From: Erwinia sp. SLM-02
Lineage (GTDB): Bacteria > Pseudomonadota > Gammaproteobacteria > Enterobacterales > Enterobacteriaceae
DNA length: 64,000 nt
Direction of reading: 5' to 3'
Assembly (NCBI RefSeq): GCF_037450285.1
Contig: NZ_JAQISN010000001.1
Coordinates: 620,001-684,000 of the forward strand
Shown here: one piece after another, positions 17,491 to 25,886 of the stretch
How the letters are laid out: each line of letters begins with the position of its first letter
Numbering within the stretch: position 1 is the first letter of the stretch
Translations under genes and position numbers: made by a program
Notes under the pieces: model-generated
Told to the model about the DNA's origin: nothing
Seen by the model: the letters and a program-made list of their open reading frames with translations, nothing else
Databases searched by the model: none

Positions 17491-17507
17491 CTTAAGGCAA
17501 CATTAAG
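17491..17507 (-). promoter_or_regulatory. PmrA (BasR) box upstream of the PAP2-ybjG operon
   Basis: On the minus strand the site reads CTTAATGTTGCCTTAAG, two YTTAA[T/G] half-sites separated by five bases, which is the known PmrA/BasR consensus spacing and sequence. It ends 51 bp before the ATG at 17439. A possible -10, TAGACT, lies at 17470-17475. This fits PmrA control of cell-envelope phosphatases under polymyxin or iron stress; binding itself is inferred. Confidence 0.65.
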
Positions 17508-17549
17508 AGCGGAAGGAAGAAGAACGGCAGAAGTGCCGGAGCAGAAAAG

Positions 17550-17617
17550 AAAAAAACCCGCTAAACATAATGTTTAACGGGCTCCTCAATTTGGGGATTT
17601 CAAAGAAAAGCAGTGGC
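17550..17617 (-). ncRNA. rybB: Sigma-E-dependent small RNA RybB
   Basis: The minus strand from 17617 begins GCCACTGCTTTTCTTTGA, the conserved 5' seed of RybB that base-pairs with outer-membrane-protein mRNAs. It continues with a CCCC...GAGGAGCCC middle part and ends in a stem (arms at 17557-17566 and 17573-17582, one mismatch) followed by a run of Us, the Hfq-binding terminator. Length is about 68 nt against about 80 in E. coli; the 3' hairpin differs in sequence. The location next to ybjL is the same as in E. coli. The role is Hfq-dependent repression of porin synthesis during envelope stress. Confidence 0.9.
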
Positions 17618-17622
17618 ATTAA

Positions 17623-17650
17623 TTCAGACTGCACCCCGCCATAAAAGTTC
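17623..17650 (-). promoter_or_regulatory. Sigma-E promoter of rybB
   Basis: On the minus strand, GAACTT (-35, 17645-17650) and TCTGAA (-10, 17623-17628) are separated by 16 bp, and the RybB 5' end at 17617 follows five bases later. This matches the sigma-E consensus (GGAACTT and TCTGA-like) and the known regulation of rybB. Confidence 0.8.
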
Positions 17651-17674
17651 TCTGAAGTCCTTAAAAATTTTCAT

Positions 17675-19360
17675 TCAGCCGAAAATTGGCCAGATTACCA
17701 CAATCAGCGTACCGGCGAGCGTAAGCAAAACGTTAGCAATCGCATAAGTTCCTGCATAGCCCAGTGCCGGGATATTGCTGCGCGCCGTATCGCTGATAAT
17801 CTCCATCGCCGGGGCGCAGGTACGGGCACCCATAATGGCACCGAACAGCAGCGCGCGGTTCATCTTCAGCACCAGCGCACCAAACAGGAAGCAGATCACC
17901 ACCGGCAGCAGGCTGACAATCAGCCCGGCGGCCAGCATCAGCAGACCGGTTTCACCCAGCCCCTGATTAATGCCGCTGCCCGCGCTCAGCCCGACCCCGG
18001 CCATAAATACCATCAGACCAAACTCTTTCACCATCGTCAGTGCGCCCTGCGGGATATAACCAAACGTCGGATGGTTAGCCCGCAGGAAGCCGAGCATGAT
18101 CCCGGCAAACAGCAGCCCGGCGGCGTTACCAATGCCGAAGTTGAAGCTGCTGAACTGGAAGTTAATCATGCCGATCATCAGGCCAATGATAAAGAAGGAG
18201 CAGAAGGCCAGCAGGTCGGTTACCTGGCTGTGAATTGAAATAAAGCCGATGCGGTCGGCCACGGACTTCACGCGTTTCGCTTCGCCGCTGATGTGCAGCA
18301 CGTCACCTTTATTCAGGATGATGCTGTCGTCGATCGGCATTTCAATCTGGCTGCGGATAACCCGGTTAAGGAAGCAGCCATGATCGGTCAGCTTGAGCTG
18401 GCTGAGGCGTTTGTTGACCGCATTGTTATTTTTAACCACGATCTCTTCGTTAACGATGCGCATATCCAGCAGGTCGCGGTCGAAGACCTCTTTGCCGTTG
18501 CGGAAGCTGGGGTCGAGGCGTGAATGGGCATCCGGGTAACCGACCAGCGAGATTTCATCGCCGGGCTGCAATACCGCATCACCGTCGGGATTTGCCAGTA
18601 TGCCGTTACGGCGAATACGTTCAATGTAACAGCCGGTCTGGCGATAAATTCCCAGCTCGCGCAGATTCTTGCCGTCGCTCCATGCCACCAGTTCGGGGCC
18701 AACGCGGTAGGCGCGGATCACCGGCAGGTACACTTTACGCTTGCTGTCCGGGTCCAGGCCGCGTTCGCGGGCGATCTGCTGTGCGCTGGTCGGCAGATCC
18801 TGATGCTGCAGCTTGGGGAGATAGCGGGCGGCGACAATCAGACTGACGAGACCAACCAGATAGGTCAGGGCGTAGCCGAGGCTGAGGTGATCCTGGGCCT
18901 GGCTGAGGCTTCCGCTCTCGGTCATCATTTGCCGCAGGGTATCCCCCGCGCCCACCAGCACCGGCGTCGAGGTCATTGACCCCGCCAGCATCCCGGCGGT
19001 CAGTCCGATATCCCAGCCGAACAGTTTGCCCAGCCCCAGCGCAAGGATCATCGCGCTGGTGACCATCACAATCGCCAGCATCAGATAGTTTTTTCCGTCC
19101 CGGAAAAAGATAGAAAAAAAGTTCGGACCGGCTTCCACACCCACGCAAAAAATAAATAACATAAAGCCAAGATTAAGGGCTTCGGTATTAATTGAAAAAT
19201 GCTGTTGGCCAAGGAGTAAAGAAACCACTAAAACGCCAATGGAATTACCCAGTTGAATCGAACCCAGCCGCAGTTTTCCTAAACACAGGCCCAATGATAA
19301 AACGACAAATAATAACAGTATGTAATTTCTACTTAACAAGTCTGCGACGTTTATATTCAC
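17675..19360 (-). CDS. ybjL: Putative transporter YbjL (AspT/YidE-YbjL family)
   Basis: YbjL is an inner-membrane transporter of the aspartate:alanine exchanger family; its substrate is not established. The 561 residues comprise an N-terminal membrane half (about six segments from ILLLFVVLSLGLCLGKL), two cytosolic TrkA-C/RCK-type regulatory domains (about residues 200-370, containing GDEISLVGYPDAHSRLDP and NKGDVLHISG), and a C-terminal membrane half ending in LLTLAGTLIVVIWPIFG. Similarity to E. coli YbjL is very high throughout. It is a single gene lying downstream of ybjM on the opposite strand. Confidence 0.93.
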   Translation of the reverse strand: MNINVADLLSRNYILLLFVVLSLGLCLGKLRLGSIQLGNSIGVLVVSLLLGQQHFSINTEALNLGFMLFIFCVGVEAGPNFFSIFFRDGKNYLMLAIVMVTSAMILALGLGKLFGWDIGLTAGMLAGSMTSTPVLVGAGDTLRQMMTESGSLSQAQDHLSLGYALTYLVGLVSLIVAARYLPKLQHQDLPTSAQQIARERGLDPDSKRKVYLPVIRAYRVGPELVAWSDGKNLRELGIYRQTGCYIERIRRNGILANPDGDAVLQPGDEISLVGYPDAHSRLDPSFRNGKEVFDRDLLDMRIVNEEIVVKNNNAVNKRLSQLKLTDHGCFLNRVIRSQIEMPIDDSIILNKGDVLHISGEAKRVKSVADRIGFISIHSQVTDLLAFCSFFIIGLMIGMINFQFSSFNFGIGNAAGLLFAGIMLGFLRANHPTFGYIPQGALTMVKEFGLMVFMAGVGLSAGSGINQGLGETGLLMLAAGLIVSLLPVVICFLFGALVLKMNRALLFGAIMGARTCAPAMEIISDTARSNIPALGYAGTYAIANVLLTLAGTLIVVIWPIFG

Positions 19361-19649
19361 GGTTTAACTTCTTGTTTACCATTAACCTATTGATGAAAGG
19401 GCATTTATGCGCTAAATTTTACCCGCTGCAGCCGGTGAGAGGATGACCGCTGTGTGCTTATCCTGCCGGATTGATTTTACGGATAAATCGACGATTATTT
19501 TAATCGTTATACTGCCCTACGGCCAGCATCTGCCTGGTTTATTTTTTAGCAATATCAAGATAATTAAATTTGTTGTTGTATAACAATCACACGCTCATTT
19601 CTTTTTTTTGAATTGATGTTGGGTTAAAAATAACCTGGAGAAGATTCTG

Positions 19650-20033
19650 ATGTGGGTTAAAGCCTTCAACTGGTCTGGCGTTATTGCCTGCAGCTCTCTG
19701 TATGGCTTGCTCTTCCTTGCCGTGCGTTACCTGATTGCGATCGGTGGGATGAATCACGTCCAGTTTGGCCTGCTGCTGTTTATGATCCCCGGCGCACTGG
19801 CGGCACTGATGTCACGAGATGCCCCCTTTACCGTGCTGCTGCTGGCCATGCTGCTGGCATCGCCCCCCTGCCTGGCACTGATGCAGTTACGTACCTTCCA
19901 CAGCGTGGGCCTGGGCCAGGAGATTGCGATTATCGCCAGTGCGGTATTCTGGTGCGGGTCTGGCGCGCTGGTGGTGATGCTGTGGCGAACACTGCTGGAG
20001 ATACATCAGCGTCAGAGCGGTAAGCGAGGGTAG
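19650..20033 (+). CDS. ybjM: Inner-membrane protein YbjM
   Basis: A small hydrophobic protein of 127 residues with about four predicted membrane helices (ACSSLYGLLFLAVRYLIA, FGLLLFMIPGALAALM, VLLLAMLLASPPCLALM, IAIIASAVFWCGSGALVVML). It resembles E. coli YbjM in length, topology and position between ybjL and grxA, with moderate sequence similarity (for example the SAVFWC segment). Function unknown. Start ATG at 19650 with GGAG ten bases upstream. Confidence 0.82.
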   Translation: MWVKAFNWSGVIACSSLYGLLFLAVRYLIAIGGMNHVQFGLLLFMIPGALAALMSRDAPFTVLLLAMLLASPPCLALMQLRTFHSVGLGQEIAIIASAVFWCGSGALVVMLWRTLLEIHQRQSGKRG

Positions 20034-20053
20034 TCAGGGGCAGGGTTACAGCA

Positions 20054-20082
20054 GCAGGGGGGGCGAAATCGCCTCCCCCTGC
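20054..20082. terminator. Strong stem-loop between convergent ybjM and grxA
   Basis: GCAGGGGGGGCGA (20054-20066) pairs with TCGCC-T-CCCCCTGC (20069-20082), about 13 pairs with a single bulged T. It lies between the stops of ybjM (20033) and grxA (20094). There is no strong U-tract; a shared bidirectional transcript end is the likely role. Confidence 0.55.
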
Positions 20083-20093
20083 AGGAAAAGCCA

Positions 20094-20360
20094 TTAAGAC
20101 TGGAACAGGCCCAGGTTGGCTTTCGCGTAGGCTTCAAAATCAGTGCAGCCGCCGATGTGATTCTGATCGAGGAAGATCTGCGGCACGGTTTCTACCGGTT
20201 TACCGACGGATTTTTCCAGATCGGCCTTGGTGATCCCTTCAGCGTGGATATCCACGTAGCGGAAGTTGAAGTCATCACGCTCTTCAGTCAGTTTCTCAGC
20301 CAGCTCTTTAGCACGTACGCAGTAAGGGCAGCCCGGGCGTCCGAAAATCACAGCAAACAT
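20094..20360 (-). CDS. grxA: Glutaredoxin 1
   Basis: Grx1 is a cytosolic dithiol glutaredoxin that reduces ribonucleotide reductase, OxyR and mixed disulfides using glutathione. The 88-residue protein has the active site GCPYC (Cys11 and Cys14), the TVPQIF cis-Pro segment and the GGCTDFEAY glutathione-binding loop. GAGGAG precedes the ATG. It is divergent from ybjC-nfsA across 226 bp; in E. coli grxA is activated by OxyR, but I could not pick out an OxyR site with confidence. Confidence 0.96.
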   Translation of the reverse strand: MFAVIFGRPGCPYCVRAKELAEKLTEERDDFNFRYVDIHAEGITKADLEKSVGKPVETVPQIFLDQNHIGGCTDFEAYAKANLGLFQS

Positions 20361-20586
20361 AGATGTCTCCTCAAGGGTTGGATTCTTTTATGTGACTCAA
20401 GTCACAACTTATTGCTCAATGCCGCCTATGATGCCCGCATCCCCCGCTGAAAGAAAGAAGGAATTACCTGTTGGTATGATTCGTACAGGCTATACCGCTT
20501 GCGCTTTTCTGCTCTTTTCAGGCAGAGTGAGGCGGCGTGAAACCCGGGTTTATGGCCTTTGATAACCGAGCGAAAGGAGAAACATG

Positions 20587-20871
20587 ATGCGTGCTTTTAC
20601 TCAGTTACCCCGGCCGGTCCTTGTTCTGGAAGCGCTGGGGGGAATCGTGGTGGTACTTGCCCTGCTGACGCTGCATGAAATGCTTCCTTTACCTCCCCCT
20701 TTCACCGGTAAGCTGGCCGCTACCCTCATGATTTTCTTCGGGATTGCTCTGATGCTGCCCGCCGCGATCGTTATGATGTGGCGCACGGCAAAAGCCATGG
20801 CCCCGGACTTGTTTAACACGCGCCGTTCGCTTACTAAGAAAAAAGGAGATTCCCATGACGCCGACCATTGA
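20587..20871 (+). CDS. ybjC: YbjC family inner-membrane protein
   Basis: A small protein of 94 residues with two hydrophobic helices (VLVLEALGGIVVVLALLTLH and LMIFFGIALMLPAAIVMMW) and a charged C-terminal tail. It resembles E. coli YbjC (MRAIGKLP start, LMIF...MLPAA segment). I chose the second ATG because it aligns with E. coli and is seven bases from AGGAG; the ATG at 20584 is the alternative. Its 3' end overlaps the start of nfsA by 17 bp, so the two are translationally coupled. In E. coli the ybjC-nfsA-rimK unit belongs to the SoxS/MarA regulon. Confidence 0.85.
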   Translation: MRAFTQLPRPVLVLEALGGIVVVLALLTLHEMLPLPPPFTGKLAATLMIFFGIALMLPAAIVMMWRTAKAMAPDLFNTRRSLTKKKGDSHDADH

Positions 20872-21577
20872 TCTGCTCTGCGCCCATCGTTCCATTCGTG
20901 CATTTACCGAGCGGAAGATTACCCAGGAGCAGCGCGCTGCCATTCTTGCCGCCGCGCAGTCGGCCTCCAGCTCCAGTTTTTTGCAGTGTACCTCTATCGT
21001 ACGCATCAGCGATCCGGCACTGAGAGAGACGCTGGTGACGCTGAGCGGTGGGCAGAAATACGTTGCCGCAGCCGCAGAGTTTTGGGTGTTCTGCGCCGAT
21101 TTTAATCGCCTGCAGCAGATATGTCCGGATGCGCAGCTGGGGCTGGCTGAGCAGCTGCTGCTGGGCTGCGTTGATACCGCGCTGATGGCGCAGAACGCCA
21201 TAACCGCCGCGGAATCCCTCGGTTTTGGCGGCGTCTTTATCGGTGGCATTCGCAATAATATTGCCGCGGTGACCGAACAGCTGGCACTGCCGAAATTCGT
21301 GCTGCCGCTGTTTGGCCTGTGCCTGGGCGAACCGGCACAGGATCCGGTCTTTAAGCCGCGTATGCCCGCCGCGATGCTGGTCCATGAAAACCAGTACCGG
21401 GCGCTGGATCCGGCAATGCTGGAGCAATACGACCACCAGCTGGAGAATTACTACCAGAGCCGTGACAGCAACCGCCGGATTGAAAGCTGGAGTGACCATA
21501 TCCGCAAGACGCTGGTAAAAGAAAGCCGTCCGTTTATGCTCGACTACCTGCACCAGCAGGGATGGGCCACGCGCTGA
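20855..21577 (+). CDS. nfsA: Oxygen-insensitive NADPH nitroreductase NfsA
   Basis: NfsA is an FMN-dependent cytosolic flavoenzyme reducing nitroaromatics, quinones and similar compounds with NADPH. The 240 residues align with E. coli NfsA throughout: CAHRSIRAFTE (FMN phosphate contact), SSSSFLQC, AAEFWVFCADF, QLGLAEQLLLG, LPLFGLCLG and the C-terminal ESRPFMLDYLHQQGWATR. AAAGGAG lies upstream of the ATG inside the ybjC coding end. Second gene of the ybjC-nfsA-rimK unit. Confidence 0.96.
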   Translation: MTPTIDLLCAHRSIRAFTERKITQEQRAAILAAAQSASSSSFLQCTSIVRISDPALRETLVTLSGGQKYVAAAAEFWVFCADFNRLQQICPDAQLGLAEQLLLGCVDTALMAQNAITAAESLGFGGVFIGGIRNNIAAVTEQLALPKFVLPLFGLCLGEPAQDPVFKPRMPAAMLVHENQYRALDPAMLEQYDHQLENYYQSRDSNRRIESWSDHIRKTLVKESRPFMLDYLHQQGWATR

Positions 21578-21601
21578 TTGTTCCGCTTCCGGAGGTAACT
21601 G

Positions 21602-22504
21602 TTGAAAATTGCCGTTCTTTCCCGCGATGGTTCGCTCTATTCCTGCCAGCGTCTGGTTGAGGCTGCGCGCGCGCGCGGCCACAGCGTGGAGGTGATCGAT
21701 CCGCTCTCCTGCTATATGAACATCAACCCCGGCTCCTCGGCGATTCACTATCGTGGTCGTCAGCTGGAGCACTATGATGCGGTGATCCCCCGTATTGGCC
21801 CCTCGACCACCTTCTACGGTATGGCGGTGCTGCGCCAGTTCGAGATGTGCGGCAGCTATCCGCTTAACGAGTCGCTGGCGATTGCCCGCGCGCGTGACAA
21901 GCTGCGCTCGTTACAGCTTTTGGCCAGGGCCGGGATTGCCATGCCGGTCACCGGATTCGCCCATTCGCCGGACGATACCAGGGACCTGATCAAGATGGTC
22001 GGTGGCGCGCCGCTGGTGGTAAAGCTACTGGAAGGCACGCAGGGGATTGGCGTGGTGCTGGCGGAAACCCGGCAGGCGGCGGAAAGCGTGATTGATGCTT
22101 TTCGCGGGCTGAATGCGCACATCCTGGTTCAGGAATTTATTAAAGAGGCGCAGGGGCGCGATATACGCTGCCTGGTCATCGGCGGTGAAGTGGTCGCCGC
22201 GATTGAGCGGGTGGCGAAAGAGGGCGAGTTTCGCTCCAATCTGCATCGCGGCGGCAGCGCGCGGCGCGTGGTGATTGACGATCGCGAGCGGGAAATTGCG
22301 GTTCGCGCGGCGCTAACGCTCGGTCTGGATGTCGCCGGGGTGGATATTTTACGCGCCGAGCGCGGTCCGCTGGTGATGGAAGTCAACGCGTCTCCGGGGC
22401 TGGAAGGTATTGAAAAAACGACCGGTCTGAACATTGCCGCGATGATGATCGGCTGGATCGAAGAACAGGCGCGTCCAGGCTTCAGCCTGAAAACGGGTGG
22501 CTGA
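21602..22504 (+). CDS. rimK: Ribosomal protein S6 glutamate ligase RimK (TTG start)
   Basis: RimK adds glutamate residues to the C-terminus of ribosomal protein S6 and also makes poly-alpha-glutamate. The 300-residue ATP-grasp enzyme shows the N-terminal domain MKIAVLSRDGSLYSCQRLV, the VVKLLEGTQGIGV nucleotide loop, the QEFIKEAQGRDIRCLVIGG segment and the Mg-binding EVNASPGLEGIE near the C-terminus. The start codon is TTG at 21602, supported by a strong GGAGGT five bases upstream and by alignment; no ATG is available. It follows nfsA by 24 bp. Confidence 0.95.
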   Translation: MKIAVLSRDGSLYSCQRLVEAARARGHSVEVIDPLSCYMNINPGSSAIHYRGRQLEHYDAVIPRIGPSTTFYGMAVLRQFEMCGSYPLNESLAIARARDKLRSLQLLARAGIAMPVTGFAHSPDDTRDLIKMVGGAPLVVKLLEGTQGIGVVLAETRQAAESVIDAFRGLNAHILVQEFIKEAQGRDIRCLVIGGEVVAAIERVAKEGEFRSNLHRGGSARRVVIDDREREIAVRAALTLGLDVAGVDILRAERGPLVMEVNASPGLEGIEKTTGLNIAAMMIGWIEEQARPGFSLKTGG

Positions 22505-22590
22505 TGTCTTATTTCTGTCGTAAACATGGTTTTTGCTAACGAATTTCCGTAAGCTAGTGCGCAATTTTATCGCGGCAAGAGACAACTCAT

Positions 22591-23070
22591 ATGGATTCAC
22601 TCATCGTCCCGGATCTCGACGTATTACGGCGTTGGCTGGATCAGCAAAGCATCACCTGGTTCGAGTGTGACTCCTGCCAGGCTCTTCATCTGCCGCATAT
22701 GCAGAATTTTGACGGGATATTTGATGCCAAACTGGATCTGGTCGATAACGTGATCCTGTTTTCAGCGCTGGCCGAGGTGAAACCCACCGCGCTGATCCCA
22801 TTAGTCGGCGATCTGTCGCAGATTAACGCCAGCTCGCTGACGGTGAAGGCGTTCCTGGATATCCAGGATGATAACCTGCCGAAGCTGATCGTCTGCCAGT
22901 CACTCAGCGTGAGTGCAGGCGTAACGCATGCCCAGTTCGATCATTTTATGAAGCAGAGTGAAGAACAGATTTCAATGATCGTGATGGAAGCCTTTGCGAA
23001 TCATTTACTGGTGATCGGTGAAGATGAAGAGCGTACACCGATGATTAGCGGGCACTCCATGCTGCACTAA
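22591..23070 (+). CDS. ybjN: YbjN family protein (AmyR-type regulator)
   Basis: YbjN is a small cytosolic protein of 159 residues with a type III secretion chaperone-like fold. In Erwinia amylovora the orthologue AmyR negatively affects exopolysaccharide (amylovoran) production; in E. coli YbjN affects motility and stress traits. The sequence has the family start MDSLIVPDLDVLRRWLDQQ and the core segments KPTALIPLVGDLSQINASSL and SVSAGVTHAQFDHFM. The regulatory role is taken from the family. It follows rimK with an 86-bp gap and probably has its own promoter. Confidence 0.93.
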   Translation: MDSLIVPDLDVLRRWLDQQSITWFECDSCQALHLPHMQNFDGIFDAKLDLVDNVILFSALAEVKPTALIPLVGDLSQINASSLTVKAFLDIQDDNLPKLIVCQSLSVSAGVTHAQFDHFMKQSEEQISMIVMEAFANHLLVIGEDEERTPMISGHSMLH

Positions 23071-23087
23071 GTTTTTTCTCCTGCCCG

Positions 23088-23108
23088 GGGCAGTATCTGA
23101 TACTGCCC
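23088..23108 (+). terminator. Hairpin after ybjN
   Basis: GGGCAGTA (23088-23095) and TACTGCCC (23101-23108) flank a five-base loop, 18 bp after the ybjN stop. The tract after it is only weakly T-rich, so termination strength is uncertain. Confidence 0.5.
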
Positions 23109-23511
23109 GACTTTCCATCACTCTGCATAATTATCTGCCCCGACTCTGTTTTCTCTCTCTCTTTTCCGGTCCGTCCCACCACTTTTTATTCTGCATTTTG
23201 CCCTTAATTGCCAGATATCTATCGCTGTTTATGCCGCGAATGGCATATCACGTAGAGGAAACATGCATAGAAAATCGATAAAAGGCGTTTTTTACGCTAA
23301 GGTCTGGTCTGGACCAGTGAGTGGGGCTATTCTTGCGTTGCTGCATTAAGCGTGCAACGTCGCTACAACTATAGGTTTTTTCTATTAACGGCGCAGTGAA
23401 TAATGATTCATTGTGAACCTGTATTTTGCCGCAGGCGCTCACCGGTTCGCTTGCTGGAGAAATGTACCTCTCGGGTACGGCTGTGATTATCCCTGTTCAG
23501 GAGAATGGAAG
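23109..23511 (+). other. potF upstream region
   Basis: About 400 bp without a gene. It probably contains the potFGHI promoter and leader. The potF frame stays open upstream to 23413, but that extension lacks a signal-peptide-like sequence. A short inverted repeat (TTGCGTTGC...GTGCAACG) occurs around 23333-23361. No other site is convincing. Confidence 0.4.
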
Positions 23512-24621
23512 ATGTTCAACCAACGCAAAAAATGGTTGTCAGGTGTGGTTGCGGGTGCGCTGATGGCGATCTCCGCTGGCTCTCTGGCGGAAGATAAAAC
23601 GCTGCACGTTTATAACTGGTCTGATTATATTGCGCCAAACACCGTGGCCGATTTTGAAAAGCAAACCGGCATCAAAGTCGTTTATGACGTGTTTGACTCT
23701 AACGAAGTGCTGGAAGGCAAACTTATGGCCGGCAGCACGGGCTATGATGTGGTGGTGCCATCTTCCAGCTTCCTGGCGCGCCAGCTGCAGTCCGGCGTGT
23801 TTCAGCCGCTGGATCGCAGCAAGCTGCCGAACTATAAAAACCTCGACCCCGATCTGATGAAAAAGCTGGAACAGCACGATCCGGGTAACAAATACGCCAT
23901 TCCTTACCTGTGGGCCACCACCGGTATCGGCTATAACGTCGATAAAGTGAAGGCCGCGCTGGGTAAAGATGCGCCGGTGGACAGCTGGGATCTGGTACTG
24001 AAACCGGAAAACCTTGAGAAGCTGAAAAGCTGCGGCGTGTCATTCCTTGATGCCCCTGAAGAAATCTTTGCCACCGTACTGAACTACCTCGGTAAAGATC
24101 CGAACAGCAGCGATGCGAAAGATTACTCGGGAGCGGCGACCGATCTGCTGCTGAAGCTGCGTCCAAGCATTCGTTACTTCCACTCTTCTCAGTACATTAA
24201 CGACCTGGCGAATGGCAACACCTGTGTGGCCATCGGCTGGGCGGGCGACATTCTGCAGGCGAAAAAACGTGCTGAAGATGCGAAGAACGGCGTGAACATT
24301 GCCTACAGCATTCCTAAAGAGGGCGCTCTGGCGTTCTTCGATATGCTGGCTATCCCGAAAGATGCGAAAAACACCGATGCGGCCTATCAGTTCATCAACT
24401 ATCTGATGGAGCCGAAAGTGATGGCGCAGATTTCTAACACCATCTTCTATGCCAGCGGTGTAAAAGCTTCAATTCCGTTTGTTGATGAAGCGATCCGCAA
24501 TAACCCGGGCATTTACCCAACACCAGAAATCATGGCGAAACTGTTTACGCTTAAGCTGCAGGATCCGAAACTTGATCGTGTGCGTACCCGTGCATGGACT
24601 AAAGTTAAAAGTGGTAAATAA
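23512..24621 (+). CDS. potF: Putrescine-binding periplasmic protein PotF
   Basis: PotF binds putrescine in the periplasm and hands it to PotHI. The 369-residue precursor has a signal peptide (QRKKWLSGVVAGALMAISAG, cleaved before EDKTLHVYNW). The mature sequence follows E. coli PotF: NWSDYIAPNTV, YDVFDSNEVLEGKLMAGSTG, WATTGIGYNVDKVKA, LKSCGVSFLDAPEE and IGWAGD. I chose the ATG at 23512 because it gives the signal peptide and follows CAGGAGAATGGAAG. It is followed by an intrinsic terminator, which should make PotF more abundant than PotGHI. Confidence 0.96.
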   Translation: MFNQRKKWLSGVVAGALMAISAGSLAEDKTLHVYNWSDYIAPNTVADFEKQTGIKVVYDVFDSNEVLEGKLMAGSTGYDVVVPSSSFLARQLQSGVFQPLDRSKLPNYKNLDPDLMKKLEQHDPGNKYAIPYLWATTGIGYNVDKVKAALGKDAPVDSWDLVLKPENLEKLKSCGVSFLDAPEEIFATVLNYLGKDPNSSDAKDYSGAATDLLLKLRPSIRYFHSSQYINDLANGNTCVAIGWAGDILQAKKRAEDAKNGVNIAYSIPKEGALAFFDMLAIPKDAKNTDAAYQFINYLMEPKVMAQISNTIFYASGVKASIPFVDEAIRNNPGIYPTPEIMAKLFTLKLQDPKLDRVRTRAWTKVKSGK

Positions 24622-24656
24622 CTGAGTAGTGAGTCTGACTCACTCTTGCTAAGCAG

Positions 24657-24688
24657 CAGAGGCCGGTTATCGGCCTCTGTTTGTTATT
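24657..24688 (+). terminator. Intrinsic (partial) terminator between potF and potG
   Basis: Nine-base arms CAGAGGCCG (24657-24665) and CGGCCTCTG (24671-24679) are followed by TTTGTTATTTTT. It lies 35 bp after potF and before potG, so it probably attenuates transcription into potGHI. Confidence 0.75.
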
Positions 24689-24734
24689 TTTGGGCCTGTC
24701 CCACCGCGGGAAGGTTCTTTAGCGCCGGAGAGTA

Positions 24735-25874
24735 ATGGTAGTGAACGACGCGATCCCCCGTCCCCAAAGCAAGGCTGGCAGGGCGTTAACGCCGCTGCTG
24801 GAAATCCGTAATCTGACCAAGTCGTTCGATGGTCAGCACGCGGTTGATGATGTCAACCTCACCATCTACAAAGGCGAAATCTTCGCCCTGCTGGGTGCCT
24901 CCGGCTGCGGTAAGTCCACGTTGCTGCGCATGCTGGCCGGATTCGAAAGCCCGACTCATGGGCAGATCCTGCTGGATGGCCAGGATCTCTCCCACGTGCC
25001 GCCCTATCAACGCCCAATCAACATGATGTTTCAGTCCTACGCGCTGTTCCCCCATATGACGGTGGAGCAGAATATCGCCTTTGGCCTGAAGCAGGATCGC
25101 CTGCCCAAGGCGGAAATCGCCAGCCGCGTGGCCGAAATGCTGACCCTGGTGCACATGCAGGAATATGCTAAGCGTAAGCCGCACCAGCTTTCCGGCGGTC
25201 AGCGTCAGCGCGTGGCGCTGGCACGTAGCCTGGCGAAGCGGCCAAAACTGCTGCTGCTGGATGAACCGATGGGCGCGCTGGATAAAAAGCTGCGCGACCG
25301 CATGCAGCTGGAAGTGGTCGATATTCTTGAGCGCGTGGGGGCCACCTGCGTGATGGTGACGCACGATCAGGAAGAAGCGATGACCATGGCGGGCCGTATT
25401 GCCATCATGAACCGCGGCAAGTTTGTGCAGATTGGCGAGCCGGAAGAGATCTACGAGCATCCGACGACCCGCTTCAGCGCTGAGTTCATCGGTTCGGTCA
25501 ACGTCTTTGAGGGGCTGCTGCGTGAGCGCCAGGAAGATGGGCTGATTATTGACAGTCCGGGGCTGGTGCATCCGCTGAAAGTGGCGAGCGATGTGTCGGT
25601 GCTGGACGGCGTGCCGGTTTACGTGGCGCTGCGCCCGGAAAAAGTGCTGCTGTGTGATGATGTCCCGGCCGACGGCTTTAACTTTGCCGTGGGTGAGGTG
25701 GTGCATATTGCCTATCTGGGCGACCTGTCTATCTATCACGTGCGCCTGCGCAGTGGCCAGATGATCAGCGCTCAGCTGCAAAACGGCCATCGTTTCCGCA
25801 ACGGTACGCCGACCTGGGGCGATGAAGTTCGCCTGTGTTGGGATGCCGATAGCTGTGTGGTTCTGACGGTATAA
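24735..25874 (+). CDS. potG: Putrescine transport ATP-binding protein PotG
   Basis: PotG is the ATPase of the putrescine importer. The 379 residues contain one ABC domain (Walker A GASGCGKS at about residue 55, signature LSGGQRQR, Walker B LLLLDEPMGALD, H-loop THD) and a C-terminal TOBE regulatory domain (about 290-379). The ATG at 24735 is used; a GTG at 24741, aligned with the E. coli start (NDAIPRPQ), is equally possible. The spacing to potH (12 bp) indicates one operon. Confidence 0.95.
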   Translation: MVVNDAIPRPQSKAGRALTPLLEIRNLTKSFDGQHAVDDVNLTIYKGEIFALLGASGCGKSTLLRMLAGFESPTHGQILLDGQDLSHVPPYQRPINMMFQSYALFPHMTVEQNIAFGLKQDRLPKAEIASRVAEMLTLVHMQEYAKRKPHQLSGGQRQRVALARSLAKRPKLLLLDEPMGALDKKLRDRMQLEVVDILERVGATCVMVTHDQEEAMTMAGRIAIMNRGKFVQIGEPEEIYEHPTTRFSAEFIGSVNVFEGLLRERQEDGLIIDSPGLVHPLKVASDVSVLDGVPVYVALRPEKVLLCDDVPADGFNFAVGEVVHIAYLGDLSIYHVRLRSGQMISAQLQNGHRFRNGTPTWGDEVRLCWDADSCVVLTV

Positions 25875-25886
25875 GCAGGGGGGATG

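Noticed and set aside
20361..20583. OxyR or SoxS/MarA sites between grxA and ybjC
   Set aside because: Both are expected from E. coli, but no sequence here matches their consensus well enough to mark positions.
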